This document shows, in pieces, positions 46,000-57,079 of a DNA stretch of 64,000 nucleotides (the first letter of the stretch is position 1; each line of letters begins with the position of its first letter). A model generated the notes under the pieces. That model was not told the origin of the DNA and did not search any database. It worked only from the letters and a program-made list of their open reading frames with translations. Source of the stretch: Folioceros fuciformis (Eukaryota > Anthocerotophyta > Anthocerotopsida > Anthocerotales); the NCBI GenBank assembly GCA_049999805.1, contig JBNGIO010005925.1, positions 62,059 through 126,058 of the forward strand, in the 5' to 3' direction. The translations under genes and the position numbers were made by a program.

Positions 46000-47657
46000 A
46001 TGACCTCTTTGCTGCCTGCAGAGATGACACATCTCATGTTGGGGCTTGGGGCTCGCATGGTTCCCCGGACAGTCTCCTCATCCTGCGTCTCCTCCTCTCT
46101 GTCTGCTGTTGGTTCCAGCTTTGGTGTCGCTCCGCATAGCGTCCAACCACCTGCCAGGGCTTGGGCTGTGAGAGCAAGCATCGCGAGGGAGTCTTCTGTC
46201 AGCAGCTCCGGCACCGCCGGAAACATGTGAGCTTCCTGTTGCTGTTCTTGAGAGGATAATACTGGGGGTTGTCTTCGCATTTCGACACTATCTCACTGTG
46301 ATTCCGTCGTTCTCTTGTTGTTATCTTGCAGGTCTCTCACCCACATTCCGAACGAGAACCTTCATGTCTCTACCCCGACGTGGTGGCTGGAGAGCAGGTT
46401 CCACTTCAGGTGAGATGCTGTTTGCCGGCATCAGATCCTTTGTTTTGTTTCTCGCTCGGTAATGTGTTTCCCAACCTGAAAGATATCTGCTGGGTGGGTG
46501 GCTGCAGCTTTGCAGAGTACTACAATCCCAAGAACCTGGACTTTGGAGTGTTACGTGTTCTGAACGATGATCTGGTGAAGGTGAGTCTTGCTTGCCCAAT
46601 CATTTCCTGTCGGTCAGGCGTCCACTACGAATGACTCGCTGATCAGACTGCCCGTCTATGGATTAGCCCCGAGCTGGATTTGGGACTCATCCTCATCGAG
46701 ATGCGGAAATATTTACTTACGTCGTGGATGGAAAGCTCACCCACAAAGACAGGTAGGCTCTCTGGTGTGCTTGTGTGCGGATGAGGACGGCACTGTTCAT
46801 GACTGCACTTTACTGTACACGTAGCTCTGCGGTTGGCTTTGCAGTATGGGGACGGCGGAAACGCTGGGACGAGGAGCGGTTCAGTACATGAGTGCCGGCC
46901 GTGGTGTTACCCACTCAGAGATGAACGACTCGGACGAATCGTCAGTGTGGACATCCCCCTGTTTCCTTCTGCTTTAAGTGAGGACCCTTCTTGTTACGAT
47001 CGTGATTCATTCATTATGCTCTGACATGAGGCTCCCGCTTCAGGTTGAGGTTCCTGCAGATCTGGATAAAACCTGATCAAAAAGGCTACCCGCCGAACTA
47101 CGGCTCCAGGACTTTCAGGTACGCAAAAGCCGGTCATACGCCTTCCACAGGCCTCCTGCCTGACTCGAGGACTCCGACGTCTCACTTCCTGCCTGTCAAT
47201 GCAGCAAGAGTGAGAGATATAACAAGCTCCAACACGTGGTCACAAGCTACGAGAGGTATGGACGAAAGGAAGACACCCACGAAGGTGTGATCCCCGTCCA
47301 CCAGGACGTGAACATCTACGTGTCAGAAGCCGATGCAGGCCTGGAGCAAGACTTTGTACTGAGCAAAACACGGCAGGCATACCTGGTGTGCATCGAAGGT
47401 TCCCTGGCAGTGAACGAAAGCACGAAACTCGGTGCTCGTGACGCTCTCGAGGCACGCCCTCCTTCCTTCCCAGTGTGCTGAACTTGCATTTGCCTGATCA
47501 CTCGTGCAAAGCTTTCTGAAAACTCTGCCGTGCTCCTCCCCTCCCTGTGCTGCTGCAGATCCGAGCTGAGAAAACTGCAGAGCTGCCCTTGAAGCTGGTG
47601 GCATACGCAAACCTTGGAGCCCACTTCATGTTGATCGAGATGGCCCTGTCCCCTTGA
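46000..47657 (+). CDS. Pirin-like cupin protein, eight exons
   Basis: Bicupin iron-binding protein of the pirin family; relatives act as transcription cofactors or have quercetin-dioxygenase activity. Exons: 46,000-46,226; 46,332-46,409; 46,508-46,580; 46,667-46,752; 46,845-46,940; 47,044-47,118; 47,205-47,451; 47,559-47,657. In phase, 326 residues. Exon 1 adds about 75 Ser/Val/Ala-rich residues with few acids, a possible plastid transit peptide; an in-frame ATG at 46,024 is an alternative start. The metal site is intact: HPHRDAEIFTYVVDGKLTHK gives three His ligands region and GRGVTHSEMND gives His/Glu. Further blocks: FLQIWIKPDQKGYPPNYGSR, GVIPVHQDVNIYVSEADAG, RQAYLVCIEGSL, DALEIRAEK. The last intron needs a GC donor at 47,452; a GT donor after 47,472 would instead insert seven residues. 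Confidence 0.92.
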
Positions 47658-48941
47658 TCCGTTACCTGCCTATGTAGCACGTCCTTCTGGAGGACTTGCG
47701 GAGTGTAGACTATGTTTGTACGTACGTGTGTGTGTGAGACTAAATTTTTGTGAGAGGTGCGCCCAAATGGGCTTTGCCACTTGTACATGGATGGATTGCT
47801 AGCAGTTTTGTAAGAAATTATAGCGTTCAGTGTTTGTTTTCTGTACAAGTCCAAGGATGCAAGACCTCGGTATCTATGGCTGTGAGCGCACAGTTAAGTT
47901 GCAGACGACTGAAAATCTCCTTTGACAGCACTTTAGGAGCAAACTGCATCAGAGGTAAAACGCCGGATTGGCAACGACTGGAGACAGAAATACATAGCTC
48001 CGGTATCGTTGATCTTAAAAACTTGCTCCATGGCTTGAATCTCGTCAGCCCTCATGAACAGCATACGAAGCGATGGATCCGCAGCTCACGATGATAGTGC
48101 AAGGCACGCTTCGCTTCCTCAACCTGTCGCATAAAATTGCAAGGGATTGAATCACAAGTAAAGCCAGCTTGACACAAACGCAGTTTTCCTGACACTCTAC
48201 TCCACCCAGACCCAGGCCAGATTCTGGGCTATATTGTACTTTACATATTTGCAAGGGCACTGTACATGTCCAGTTCAACCACGTGCCACGTAGGATTGTG
48301 GCGGGGTTGGAATGAATGAATTCGGCGTCGGTTCGGTGCCGAGTCGCAGCTGCACTCCGTTCCCAACGACTCTACCTAACCCCAACCGCCCCATTTCAAA
48401 TGGCATAGATATATCTATCTGGATGGATGGACAGTACAGTCCAGTCCAGTACTCTTTGTAGAGGCAAACTGGCAGTAGGAGGTGGGCGATGGGAGTTGGC
48501 CCTCTTTGAAGTGACGATGCCAGCCAGGGCCAGGGAAGGCGCCAGCAGATGAGCGAGTAGTCTTCACGTTCCAGGTCGTTCTCCTTCTAGAAGCCAAAGC
48601 TAGGTCCGTGTCGCTGACGGGGCCAGGACTGGAACGGGGTCCAACATGGTGTGGAACCTTCCGTGCAAGCACACGGCTTCTGCACGTCGACTGCCTGTCT
48701 CAGCATCCGGGCCAGACACCAAGACGCTGGATGATCCAGGAAGCTCGGGACCATCCTGGCTCCTGCCTCCGCTGCTTGGCCTTTAAATCCCGCCTGTTGC
48801 CCTTGGTCCCGGCCACCGCAGACAAGAGATTTCATGCTTGGGACAGCGTATAGAGCCACAATCTCGCGTACCGGTGCAGCAGCAGCAGCAGCTCGCCGCT
48901 TCGCCAATCCCGTACCTAATTCTGCTTCAGTACAGGCCGCG
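47658..48941. other. Gene-free stretch between pirin and SDR genes
   Basis: No supported gene. It includes the pirin 3' UTR (with a GTACGTACGTGTGTGTGTGAG tract near 47,718) and the SDR promoter; CTTTAAATC at about 48,780 is a weak TATA-like element. A minus-strand frame near 48,045-48,278 was not assignable. Confidence 0.5.
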
Positions 48942-50690
48942 ATGCCGGCTGGAGTGTTAAAGCACATCATGGGCACCGCAGGGTCCAGCGGGTTCGGGTC
49001 CAGGTCCACGGCTGAGCAGGTCTCGGAGGGCGTCTCGTTGCAGGACCGCACTGCGATTGTCACAGGTGGGCTTTTGGCGGATGTGGAAGCAGTGGGGCGT
49101 CTTTCGTGTCTCATTTCGCTTATCTGTGTGGGGTGGGAGAATTGCAGGAGCTACGGCTGGTATCGGCGTGGAGACGGCACGCGTGCTGGCTCTGAGAGGA
49201 GCTACTGTCGTCGTTGCGGCTCGGAATCTTGCCAAGGCGGAGGGTGTGAAAGCCGAGATAGTGAAGAAGAATCCCAACGCCAAGGTGGAGGTTAGAGAAT
49301 TGGATCTTGGCTCGTTTGCGTCTGTAAGGAAGTTCGCTGCTGCGTTCAAGGCAGAAAACCGGCCTTTGAATTTGCTCGTGTATGTCTCTCGCCACCTTTG
49401 CTTCGCTGTCTTTATGTGACCAGGGTGGTTTTGGTAACCTCTCTCTTGCTCCTCCTGTCTTGTGTCGCCTGACTTTTGTGGTACTGCTTCCTGTGTGAAG
49501 CAACAACGCAGGATACGCGACATCTGAGTTCCGGCTGACTGAAAATGGCTATGAATCCGTCTTTGCGACTAACCACTTAGGTCAGCGGCCTTTCCCCGTT
49601 TCGAGGTCAAGACCAGCGTGAGTGGCAACTGACCTATGTTTTGCTGCTTAGGTCATTTTCTTCTCACCGATCTTCTGCTGGACAACCTGGTGGCCACTGC
49701 AAAGGACACGGGAGTGGAGGGGAGGATTGTGATTGTTGCATCCGATGCGCATGGAAACTTCAGGAACAGCAGAATACCCCTTAGTGACATCAATAACCCC
49801 AATAGGTGAGGGAAGGAAGGAAGGAAGGATATGCTTTCTCAATCTTTATTCAGCCCTACCGGGTCCTGCGATTCTGTTTCTTCGTAGTGACCCGGAGGTC
49901 CTTCCTCAAGATTTTGTTTGTACTCTTCTCTTATGCTGTCATGGTTGTTGAAACGCCAGGTTCGAACCAATGAACGCATATGCTCAATCCAAGGTTGCAA
50001 ACATTCTACATGGCAAGGAGCTAGCTCGTCGCCTGAAGGTGTGTTTTTCTTCAGAAGTCGAGCTTCAGAAGTCACAAATGCAGCAAGTGCATATTGTGAA
50101 CCCTCTCATGCTGGCGTCGTGGTTTAAAGATGCCAATGTGGCGGTTGGTTTTTCTTCTGAATGCAGGAGCAAGGAGCAAATGTGACAGTTAACAGCCTCC
50201 ATCCGGGGTACATAGCGACCAACATCATGGACGAAATCTTCTCACCAGCTGCCAAAGGTAATGGGAAATGACGTGATTTCTCGTCTGGTTGTCTGACAGT
50301 GGGGTGACGGGGAACACCCTTGGGTTGTGTTTAGCTAACCGATATGCTCCTCCCGTCCGTGGCGATTGCAGCTGCTTTCCAGATTGCAGGAGCAGCTATG
50401 ATGAAGTCAGTGAAACAGGTACACTTCAGGGTTCCACCTGAGCCGGTTTTGTCCTCTGCTGGTTCAAGATACTAGGCAGTCGAGCACTGCAGACTTGCGA
50501 ATTGAGACGTTCGTGATTTGTGCAGGGGGCTGCTACAACTGTCTACGTCGCAACATCCCCCTCTCTTCGAGGAGTGTCGGGCAAGTATTTTGATAATTGC
50601 AATGAATCGGACACTGCTCCAGGAGTGACGAGGGACTCGGGAGCAGCTGCTGAATTATGGGAATTCAGTAAGAAGGTTACCAAAGAATAA
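48942..50690 (+). CDS. TIC32-like short-chain dehydrogenase, eight exons
   Basis: NADP(H)-type classical SDR, closest by eye to the plant TIC32/retinol-dehydrogenase-like group; TIC32 itself is a plastid envelope protein. Exons: 48,942-49,065; 49,148-49,379; 49,501-49,580; 49,652-49,805; 49,960-50,038; 50,167-50,257; 50,372-50,418; 50,526-50,690. In phase, 323 residues. The N-terminus [14 protein letters not shown] matches the TIC32 start, which is why ATG 48,942 is preferred; an upstream in-frame ATG at 48,834 would add 36 Ala/Arg-rich residues that could be a targeting peptide. Cofactor loop [22 protein letters not shown] with the active Ser, and the catalytic YAQSK are intact. [13 protein letters not shown] follows. 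The substrate is not predictable; whether it works at the plastid envelope is inference. Confidence 0.94.
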
Positions 50691-51379
50691 GTGTACGCCC
50701 TTCTGGGTTTTCGCATTCTGTATCCGTTCCCAGAGATCATGGTCCACTCTTTTCCATATGAGTACATTCTTGTATGGACCCTGGCTACAGATGGGCGATA
50801 TCTCTTGCGCAGCTGCCAGAAACCAAGGAGTTTTTAGTACAGAAAGTAAATGGCCCTCCCTTGTGTCGAAGCCCATAGAGAAACCTGCATTTTAGGGTCA
50901 CATGTAAGGTGGCCTCTGGTTTCCGACAATCCTGTCTCGCCATGGATGAATCAGACTTTGTTCCGGCGGCCTGGGCACGGCACGTAGTACGGGAGAGAAA
51001 GCTCATGTTGGAAAGAAGAATTTTCTGGTCGCTTACTGCAGTTTGAACAGATTATTTTCGATTATAAATAATATAAAGAATATTACTATATATAGTAATA
51101 GTTCCCCGGATCCGTGGAAGCAGAGCAGGACCAACACGGGGGCTCCAAGTAGCTTGTCTCAATCTGCAAGGAGGACAGGTAATTAGCCCCCTTCGAAACA
51201 GCCTTCATCTTTGGACTGGATTTCTTGTCATCATCCTACACTCCACCAAGATTTCGTGGGAGTCACTTAATGACTCTAAACTAAAGGAGACTCTCACAGG
51301 CATGCTCTCTTACTTAGTTCACACATAGTTTACATGGAGGCATGCATTGGCAAGCATGAAGTGTGCGCATGGAGGTATG

Positions 51380-51413
51380 CATGCTTGCATGCCTGCCCAT
51401 GCATGCAAGCATG
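51380..51413. repeat. 12-bp inverted repeat in a GCATGC-rich patch
   Basis: Arms CATGCTTGCATG (51,380-51,391) and its reverse complement (51,402-51,413) flank a 10-nt loop. The whole stretch 51,335-51,415 is crowded with GCATG words, so several alternative hairpins are possible. Confidence 0.75.
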
Positions 51414-52269
51414 ACATCACCCATTCAAGCTAAGCAGCGGTAGAGAGATCCATGCGCAAGGCATTCAATGAGGGACAAGTTGTTTTAGGAGGGCTCCAGC
51501 TTTGCCTCCAAAATGTGTTGAACACCCTTTGATATGGGGAGTGGAAGGAATTGTTTTGCCATGACTTGTTTTGTTTCCCATAGGATAAGATTCTTAAGAG
51601 GGAGGATAGCGGACTTTCCACGAAAGAGACAAAGGGAATGCAGAAGAATGCAGAAGGGGCCCAGTCCAGCCACCCTGCTTTGGGGAGCTCTGCTGCGAGT
51701 GCTGTGCTGTGCTGTGGTAGTGTGACAGATTCAATGTACTTGCCCCATACATGGCGGGCTGGACGAAGTGTGTGGAAGAGCTGTGGCAAAAGGCAAAAGG
51801 CAAAAGGAAAAGGATGTAGACTGAAGCGAAGGAAACAAAACCAAATTGGCATGGCATGGCATGGCTTGGCTTGGCTTGTAAGCCCAACAACGTCTGGCTC
51901 ATGCGCTCCCGACCCGACATGGTTCCGGATAAACTGAATGTGGTTCCGACGCAGGTGCATGAACCATACACGCTGGCACGGCCTTCGCCAGCCTAGCCCA
52001 CCCTCGTGCTTGCTTGGCCTCCGGCGGGGCCCGGGTATCCGACGTGGGGCCGCCTCGTGTTGCCACCTCACCAGGCGGGGTCTTCACGATCAGGTGCATT
52101 GAACCTTGCCCTACCCTTCCCGTAGGGCTGCTCGCCGGCCTTCGCCAACGGACCAGCCCTGCCCAAGGGACCCAGCCCAAGAATTCCCTTATGCTATAAG
52201 AGCCTGCCCTCAAAAACCTAACCTTCAAATTTCCCTTACACTCCAGCGTCCGCTCTGCTTCCCTCCCTT

Positions 52270-52295
52270 CTCCTCCTCCTCCTCCTCCTCCTCCT
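52270..52295. repeat. (TCC)n microsatellite
   Basis: Eight or nine TCC/CTC trinucleotides in a row in gene-free DNA. Confidence 0.85.
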
Positions 52296-52716
52296 GGTTG
52301 GGCCGGCTCCGGTCGCCCTACTGATCAAGCGTTGTGCTGCGATTCCGCGGAAGCCTACGCGCTGCCAGAATTCTTGCTGCCGGGCTGCCGCGCATTCGGG
52401 GGATGTGCGGCGAGCTCGGGGACGCTGTTGGACGCGGGGCTTGAGCGGCAGGTGGTGCGCGCTTGGCTGGCTGCTGCTGTGGATCTCTGCAGAAGAGACC
52501 CACCATGCGCTGCCCGCTGCCGTGACCTGGTGTTTCAAACGGTGGACACCGTGGTGGTCAGGATGAGGGAGCGGAGGAAGGTGTAGAGTGGGAGAGGAAG
52601 GAAGGGAGCATGCAGCTGCGTGGCCTGGCCTGGGCACACCTAGCTTTCCAAGGGCCACGGGGCTGGAAGATGCTTGTGGTGAGGAGGGGAGGGAGGCTCC
52701 GTGATCGCATTCCGAG

Positions 52717-52816
52717 NNNNNNNNNNNNNNNNNNNNNNNNNNNNNNNNNNNNNNNNNNNNNNNNNNNNNNNNNNNNNNNNNNNNNNNNNNNNNNNNNNNN
52801 NNNNNNNNNNNNNNNN
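52717..52816. other. Assembly gap of 100 N
   Basis: Exactly 100 N. It hides the 5' part of the transposase-derived gene that follows. Confidence 0.98.
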
Positions 52817-52829
52817 CCAGCATGCGGAA

Positions 52830-54521
52830 ATGCAGATGGAGAGCTACGAGCATGTGGTGCACGGGCACTCGGACGTGCAAGCGTACAAGGACCACCTCCA
52901 CCATGAGCATGACCACCGGACGGTGGCCTTGGATGCCTATGAGGAGCGGCAAGACGTTCTTGACGCAGAGAGAGACCGGGACGTGGATATCGAGTCCCCG
53001 CAGCAGATCGAGAGACCGGGCGTGGATATCACGTTTCACACCATGGACAGGCCCCGCGAGACGGAGCTCACTTTTCAGCAGCTGCTGGAGAGGCCCGATA
53101 TTTCCTTCGCGCCACCGCAGCAGCTTCTGGAGCAGCAGTTCTGGCCGCCTATCTCCCTCACCCTGCACACCAATGGAGCGGATTGTACGCAACAGCAGTC
53201 CATCAAGCCCAACAAGAGAGTGCGGCAGACGGGGAAGACGCAGACTCATTACCAGAAGGAGAGGCAAAAGAGTCTAGAGATGGTGCTCAAGTTGCCCATC
53301 AAGACGAGACAACTTTTCTGCGTCTCCGAGTTCTACAAGTACATGGCCTCCAGTCGCCCCAAGTCCCCATCCTTGAAGGTGCCTATCTGCTTGCAACTGT
53401 TACTTCGGTTTTCGTGTGCCGTTGCTCTGCGGATGGCTTGCATCGGCAGTCATGTGCCGCCTCTTCACACTTTAATTTTTTTCCCTGCCATGGATCGCAA
53501 AACCTTTTCCCCAACGTGCAGCATTGATGCTGCCCTGTTTCTGTCTGAAGGTTGTGGAGGATTCTGCGAACCTTGGAGGAAGTCAGCTTGAGGGAAAGGC
53601 ATTGTGCTGGCTCTCTTATCTAATTGCTTAGATGATAGAATCTTGGGTGGAAGATGTGTAGTACGTGTAGAGGACTTGCATCTGTGTCGTCTTCATCTTG
53701 GATGATGCACTTGTTTCTCTGTTGTGATCGGACGTTTGGTGAGTCTGGATTGCTTGTCTGCTCGTCCGACATTGAATGCTCGCTCCCTTTCTACTTTCTT
53801 GCATGCACTTGCCATTTTTTTCCTTTGTTTTTTGGAGAATATTTGGACATTTCACTATGCCGGGCCTGAAATACTGGTGTAGCTGGGATGCTTGGTGTAG
53901 GTCACAGATGCTTATGAGAAGGCAGGTGAATCTGTGGGTGTGACTGTGAAAACAGCGCGCAAGTGGGTTGAGGACTGGGAAAGTCGCGGAGACGGAACTT
54001 TCTCCGACTCTAGGCAGGTATGTCTCGGCTGCCTTGTGATTGCTGCTATTCAACGTTTGATGGTGGAGCTACCTCCTTGGATCTTAACATGGTAAACGTC
54101 TTCTTTCAGGGCAAGCATGCTAAGGTTGAGTGGATTCTTCAACCAGAACATCTGCAAGCCCGCGCTCGGCAATGGATAGAACACAACTGCCCGAAGAAGG
54201 GTGACCCTCCACGCAAGGAGTCGATCATCAATCAGTTCCGAGATTTTTGCAACACTGACCTTCTGTTAGAAGTACAGGTGAGTGGTGGTTGAGTTTCCTG
54301 CACGGGAATCGGATGGGAAGCGCCTACCTCTTACGGAAGGGGTTCTCATCCAATGTTCTTGTTTGTGTCAGCAGGCCCCTAAGCAGACAGAGGGTGGGAT
54401 GGACATGGCGTTGCCCTCTCATCGAAAAATTTCCAGTGAGACCGCCAGGTCCTGGCTTCACAGACTTGGATTTCATAATTTTAAGGATTTCAGAGGTTCC
54501 TCTGTAAAATCTCATCAGTAG
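52830..54521 (+). CDS. Transposase-like DNA-binding-domain gene, 5' end in gap, four exons seen
   Basis: Visible exons: 52,830 (first ATG after the gap; frame is open back into the N run) to 53,378; 53,901-54,017; 54,110-54,277; 54,375-54,521. All junctions are GT-AG, phase 0; at least 326 residues. The N-terminal part is His/Glu/Asp/Gln-rich with two DI(E/T)..PQQ-type internal repeats (ERPGVDITFH, ERPDISFAPPQQLLEQQF). A basic linker leads into VTVKTARKWVEDWESRGDGT, FSDSRQGKHAK and EWILQPEHLQARARQWI, then ISSETARSWLHRLGF. This order (winged-helix-like TARxW block, SRxGxHxK, ISxxTAxxWLxxLGF) is that of the DNA-binding half of DDE transposases found in eukaryotic mobile elements. The catalytic DDE part is absent: the frame stops 16 residues after LGF. 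Intact frame and splice sites suggest a domesticated gene, possibly a DNA-binding regulator; this role is inference. Confidence 0.65.
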
Positions 54522-55544
54522 CCTGTCTACATTCATTGTTCCTTCCTTTATTTTTAGACTGTAAAGATACGTTCTGAGATACCCATGCGATGGTCGTGAC
54601 CCGGAGAGTTGGAGCTCATAAATGGCATTGTTTACGTTCTCCGGTGAGGGAATAGATGCCACTATACAAATGATATAGCGTCCACTTGGGGATCGTTGTT
54701 TGCGAAGAGTGACCCAGTTGTAGACCCCTGTTACGGCAAGGTATGTTGAAACAAAAGTAATCCATAAGACAAGAAAATACATTAGACGAAGGTACGGTAG
54801 GTTTGGACTGTAGCACAAGCAAGTGAGAACATTCGAGGCACGTTCTTTCATGTCATATGCCTGAGATTATGTCTACAGTGTCCATAGCAGCGACCATCGA
54901 ACGGTATCTGAAAAGCCCATCCATCCCTACCTAGAGACAACACTGTATTACGGTAAACATCCACGTCTGCCATTGATCCAGCAAATGTGGGAGCATGGTG
55001 GATGTGCTTCAGTTGTCTGAAGAAGAGTAGCAGCGGTCCTTCAGCCGGCTGACAGACGAGTAGCTCTCAAACAACAGCCGTACATTCACCTGCTCCACAC
55101 CTGCCAGAACTATGACGAACATGTTTCGTTGTCCACCCCAACTGCTTGAGAAGAGAACCAAGCTTTTGGTTGGGTTCTGATCTTCAAAACACAGTGCACC
55201 TTCTGCCACGCGCTCGCTCCTGGAGGTTACAAGGAAAGGAAGGTTATGATGGGGAACACTCGCCAAGCCTGGCATACACGAATTCAACCAATCCAAAGAA
55301 GGAGAAGAAATATGTATTACGAAGTAAACGAGGTTGTCAAGGGGATCATTACCTGTCAAGCTTGGTTTGCCTCTAACCCTAACTGGAGAAAGGTCCCTCC
55401 ATCGAAGTTGCGGTGCCAAGGGAGACCTGAGTGTTACAACAATTAGGGACCAGAAAACTCGGAGCTCAGAGCAGAATCTCATGTGTCAACTACCTGGACG
55501 TGGGTCCTGAGGAAATATGCAAATTACATTAGGGCACGCTGCAA
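54522..55544. other. Unassigned stretch between two converging genes
   Basis: About 1 kb between the stop codons of the transposase-derived gene and the HAD gene. A minus-strand frame at 55,009-55,482 is open for 157 codons but matches nothing I recognise; it may be chance. Around 54,590-54,615 (+) the frame DGRDPESW vaguely recalls the VDGHER block expected next in such transposases, too weak to call. Confidence 0.4.
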
Positions 55545-56255
55545 CTATGCTTGCACTGCAATCGCGTTACAAGGGCTCAGCTCATCAATGCTGTCCCACT
55601 CTTGCCAAATGTCCGGCACAGCTTCCCGCACATTGTGCAAGCTTGCCACAGCATAGCAAGCCCCTTCCGACCGCTCGAAGCTGCCCACCAAAACAGTGTT
55701 AAGGCCTGCAAACCTCGCAGCAGCAATGTTTCGAACGCTGTCGTCTAGAAAGAGAGTTGTAGCAGCATCCACCTGCGCCATCTCCACGGCCCGTCGGAAC
55801 GCCTCCTGTGCAGGCTTGCAGACTATGCCACTATCCTCCGCCTGCTGGATGGATTCCAAAGAGATTACGCCCTCAAAGCAGTCCTCCAGCCCCAGCCTGC
55901 GCAAAACCTCGAAGGCATGCACTCTGTCCGCGTTGGTAAAGATCAGCTTGCGCTGCGGCATACTGAGCAGCAGCCTCCGCAGCACCGGATCCGGATGCAA
56001 CGCATCGTAGGGAAGAGCCCCGTGCACGAAAGCGTGGAATTCATCCAAATCCACTCGGAACCCTTCTGCGATCAGCCCTGCCAGTGTCGTGCCGTGCTTA
56101 TGGTACAAACGCAGGCAATCATCCGGCACTGTGGAAGCTTCCATTCCCAGCCTCTCCACCATGAACTGCTGGATGCGCTGCCTGCACACGGCAGCGAGGC
56201 CCGAGCTGAGGGGGTACAACGTATCATCCAGATCGAAGAGCAGACAATCATATCT
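55545..56255 (-). CDS. HAD-superfamily pyrimidine 5'-nucleotidase-like protein, N-terminus in gap
   Basis: Single visible exon, 236 residues, running into an N gap at its 5' end. It resembles the plant/yeast Sdt1-like HAD hydrolases that dephosphorylate pyrimidine nucleotides or pyridoxal phosphate. HAD motif I DLDDTLYP (two catalytic Asp) lies only six residues after the gap; motif II is FTNADRVHA; the motif III Lys is in CKPAQEAFRRA; motif IV is FLDDSVRNIAAARFAGL. YDALHPDPVLRRLL and GLEDCFEGVISLE are further family blocks. Compared with Arabidopsis relatives only about 10-15 N-terminal residues are missing. It has no introns in this part. Relative to those relatives the insert between GVISLE and VCKP is short (about a dozen residues). 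Confidence 0.9.
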   Translation of the reverse strand, partial: RYDCLLFDLDDTLYPLSSGLAAVCRQRIQQFMVERLGMEASTVPDDCLRLYHKHGTTLAGLIAEGFRVDLDEFHAFVHGALPYDALHPDPVLRRLLLSMPQRKLIFTNADRVHAFEVLRRLGLEDCFEGVISLESIQQAEDSGIVCKPAQEAFRRAVEMAQVDAATTLFLDDSVRNIAAARFAGLNTVLVGSFERSEGACYAVASLHNVREAVPDIWQEWDSIDELSPCNAIAVQA

Positions 56256-56355
56256 NNNNNNNNNNNNNNNNNNNNNNNNNNNNNNNNNNNNNNNNNNNNN
56301 NNNNNNNNNNNNNNNNNNNNNNNNNNNNNNNNNNNNNNNNNNNNNNNNNNNNNNN
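56256..56355. other. Assembly gap of 100 N
   Basis: Exactly 100 N, interrupting the 5' end of the HAD gene. Confidence 0.98.
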
Positions 56356-56649
56356 GACACCGAATAGCATGCTGCAGTGATCTGCCGACTGATGCCGGAA
56401 GAGACTCCTGACAAGCGGAACCAAGACCTCCAACACTCTGAGCAACGTTTAAACGAACGGGCCTTGCCTATAATTAGGGAACAATGCGACACGACGTGCA
56501 CGACCTGCAATGAACTAACTTGCCTCTTGTCACAGCGATATTTCTGTCCCGTGGATCACAAATCTCAAGGGATCCGGAAGCTCAGCTGCGAAGATGAACG
56601 GCCCACGAACCTGCGAACTAACACTAACTATGAGGTCGAAATCGACAGG

Positions 56650-56965
56650 TGGTAGGTCATGATTAGTATTGTGGTTTTACATCTTACCTATTTTACATTA
56701 CCAGCATAAATTACGGTATAAATTACCGAACCCCTTGATAAGGGTCAGTAACTGTGTTTTTTATTACACTTAAATTATAAAAAAATAGAAGATTATACCT
56801 GTAAAGGGTTGTAAAATTACATGGCATGTGTAAATTTACACACTTTCTGTAATTTATAGTGTATACCTAATATAACTTTAAAATATGTAAATATATGTAA
56901 AAAAAGTAAATATATATAATATTTACTTATAATATAATATAATAAAGATCCAAGAAAATTAACTT
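56650..56965. other. Extremely AT-rich island
   Basis: About 300 bp dominated by TAAATTA, TATATAA and GTAAATATA words. It includes a perfect 16-bp palindrome, TGTGTAAATTTACACA, at 56,827-56,842. Its composition differs sharply from the HAD gene next to it. No coding potential was seen. Confidence 0.7.
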
Positions 56966-57079
56966 ATAAGCTCAAAATGGAGACACCTTCTTCATTCTTT
57001 TCACTCTCTTCCCGATCTCTAGATTCTATTTCTTCATTCTCCTCCATTTCACCATGGCAGATGTCTTCTATACCACTTT

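Larger units (their letters stand above)
50691..52716. other. Gene-free stretch downstream of the SDR
   Basis: No supported gene up to the N gap. It includes the SDR 3' UTR, a short TA-rich patch (about 51,060-51,100), a GCATGC-rich hairpin at 51,380-51,413 and a (TCC)n microsatellite at about 52,270-52,295. The GC-rich part near 52,330-52,716 may be the 5' part of the next gene, but no coding evidence allows a call. Confidence 0.45.

Noticed and set aside
52236-53267. 343-codon minus-strand frame across the N gap
   Set aside because: It is antisense to the transposase-derived gene, includes 34 unknown residues from the gap and has no recognisable motif.
54324-54851. Minus-strand frame of 175 codons with hydrophobic segments
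   Set aside because: It overlaps exon D of the transposase-derived gene in antisense and matches nothing recognised.
55009-55482. Minus-strand frame of 157 codons
   Set aside because: No family recognised and no splice or promoter signal; kept only as a note in the unassigned stretch.
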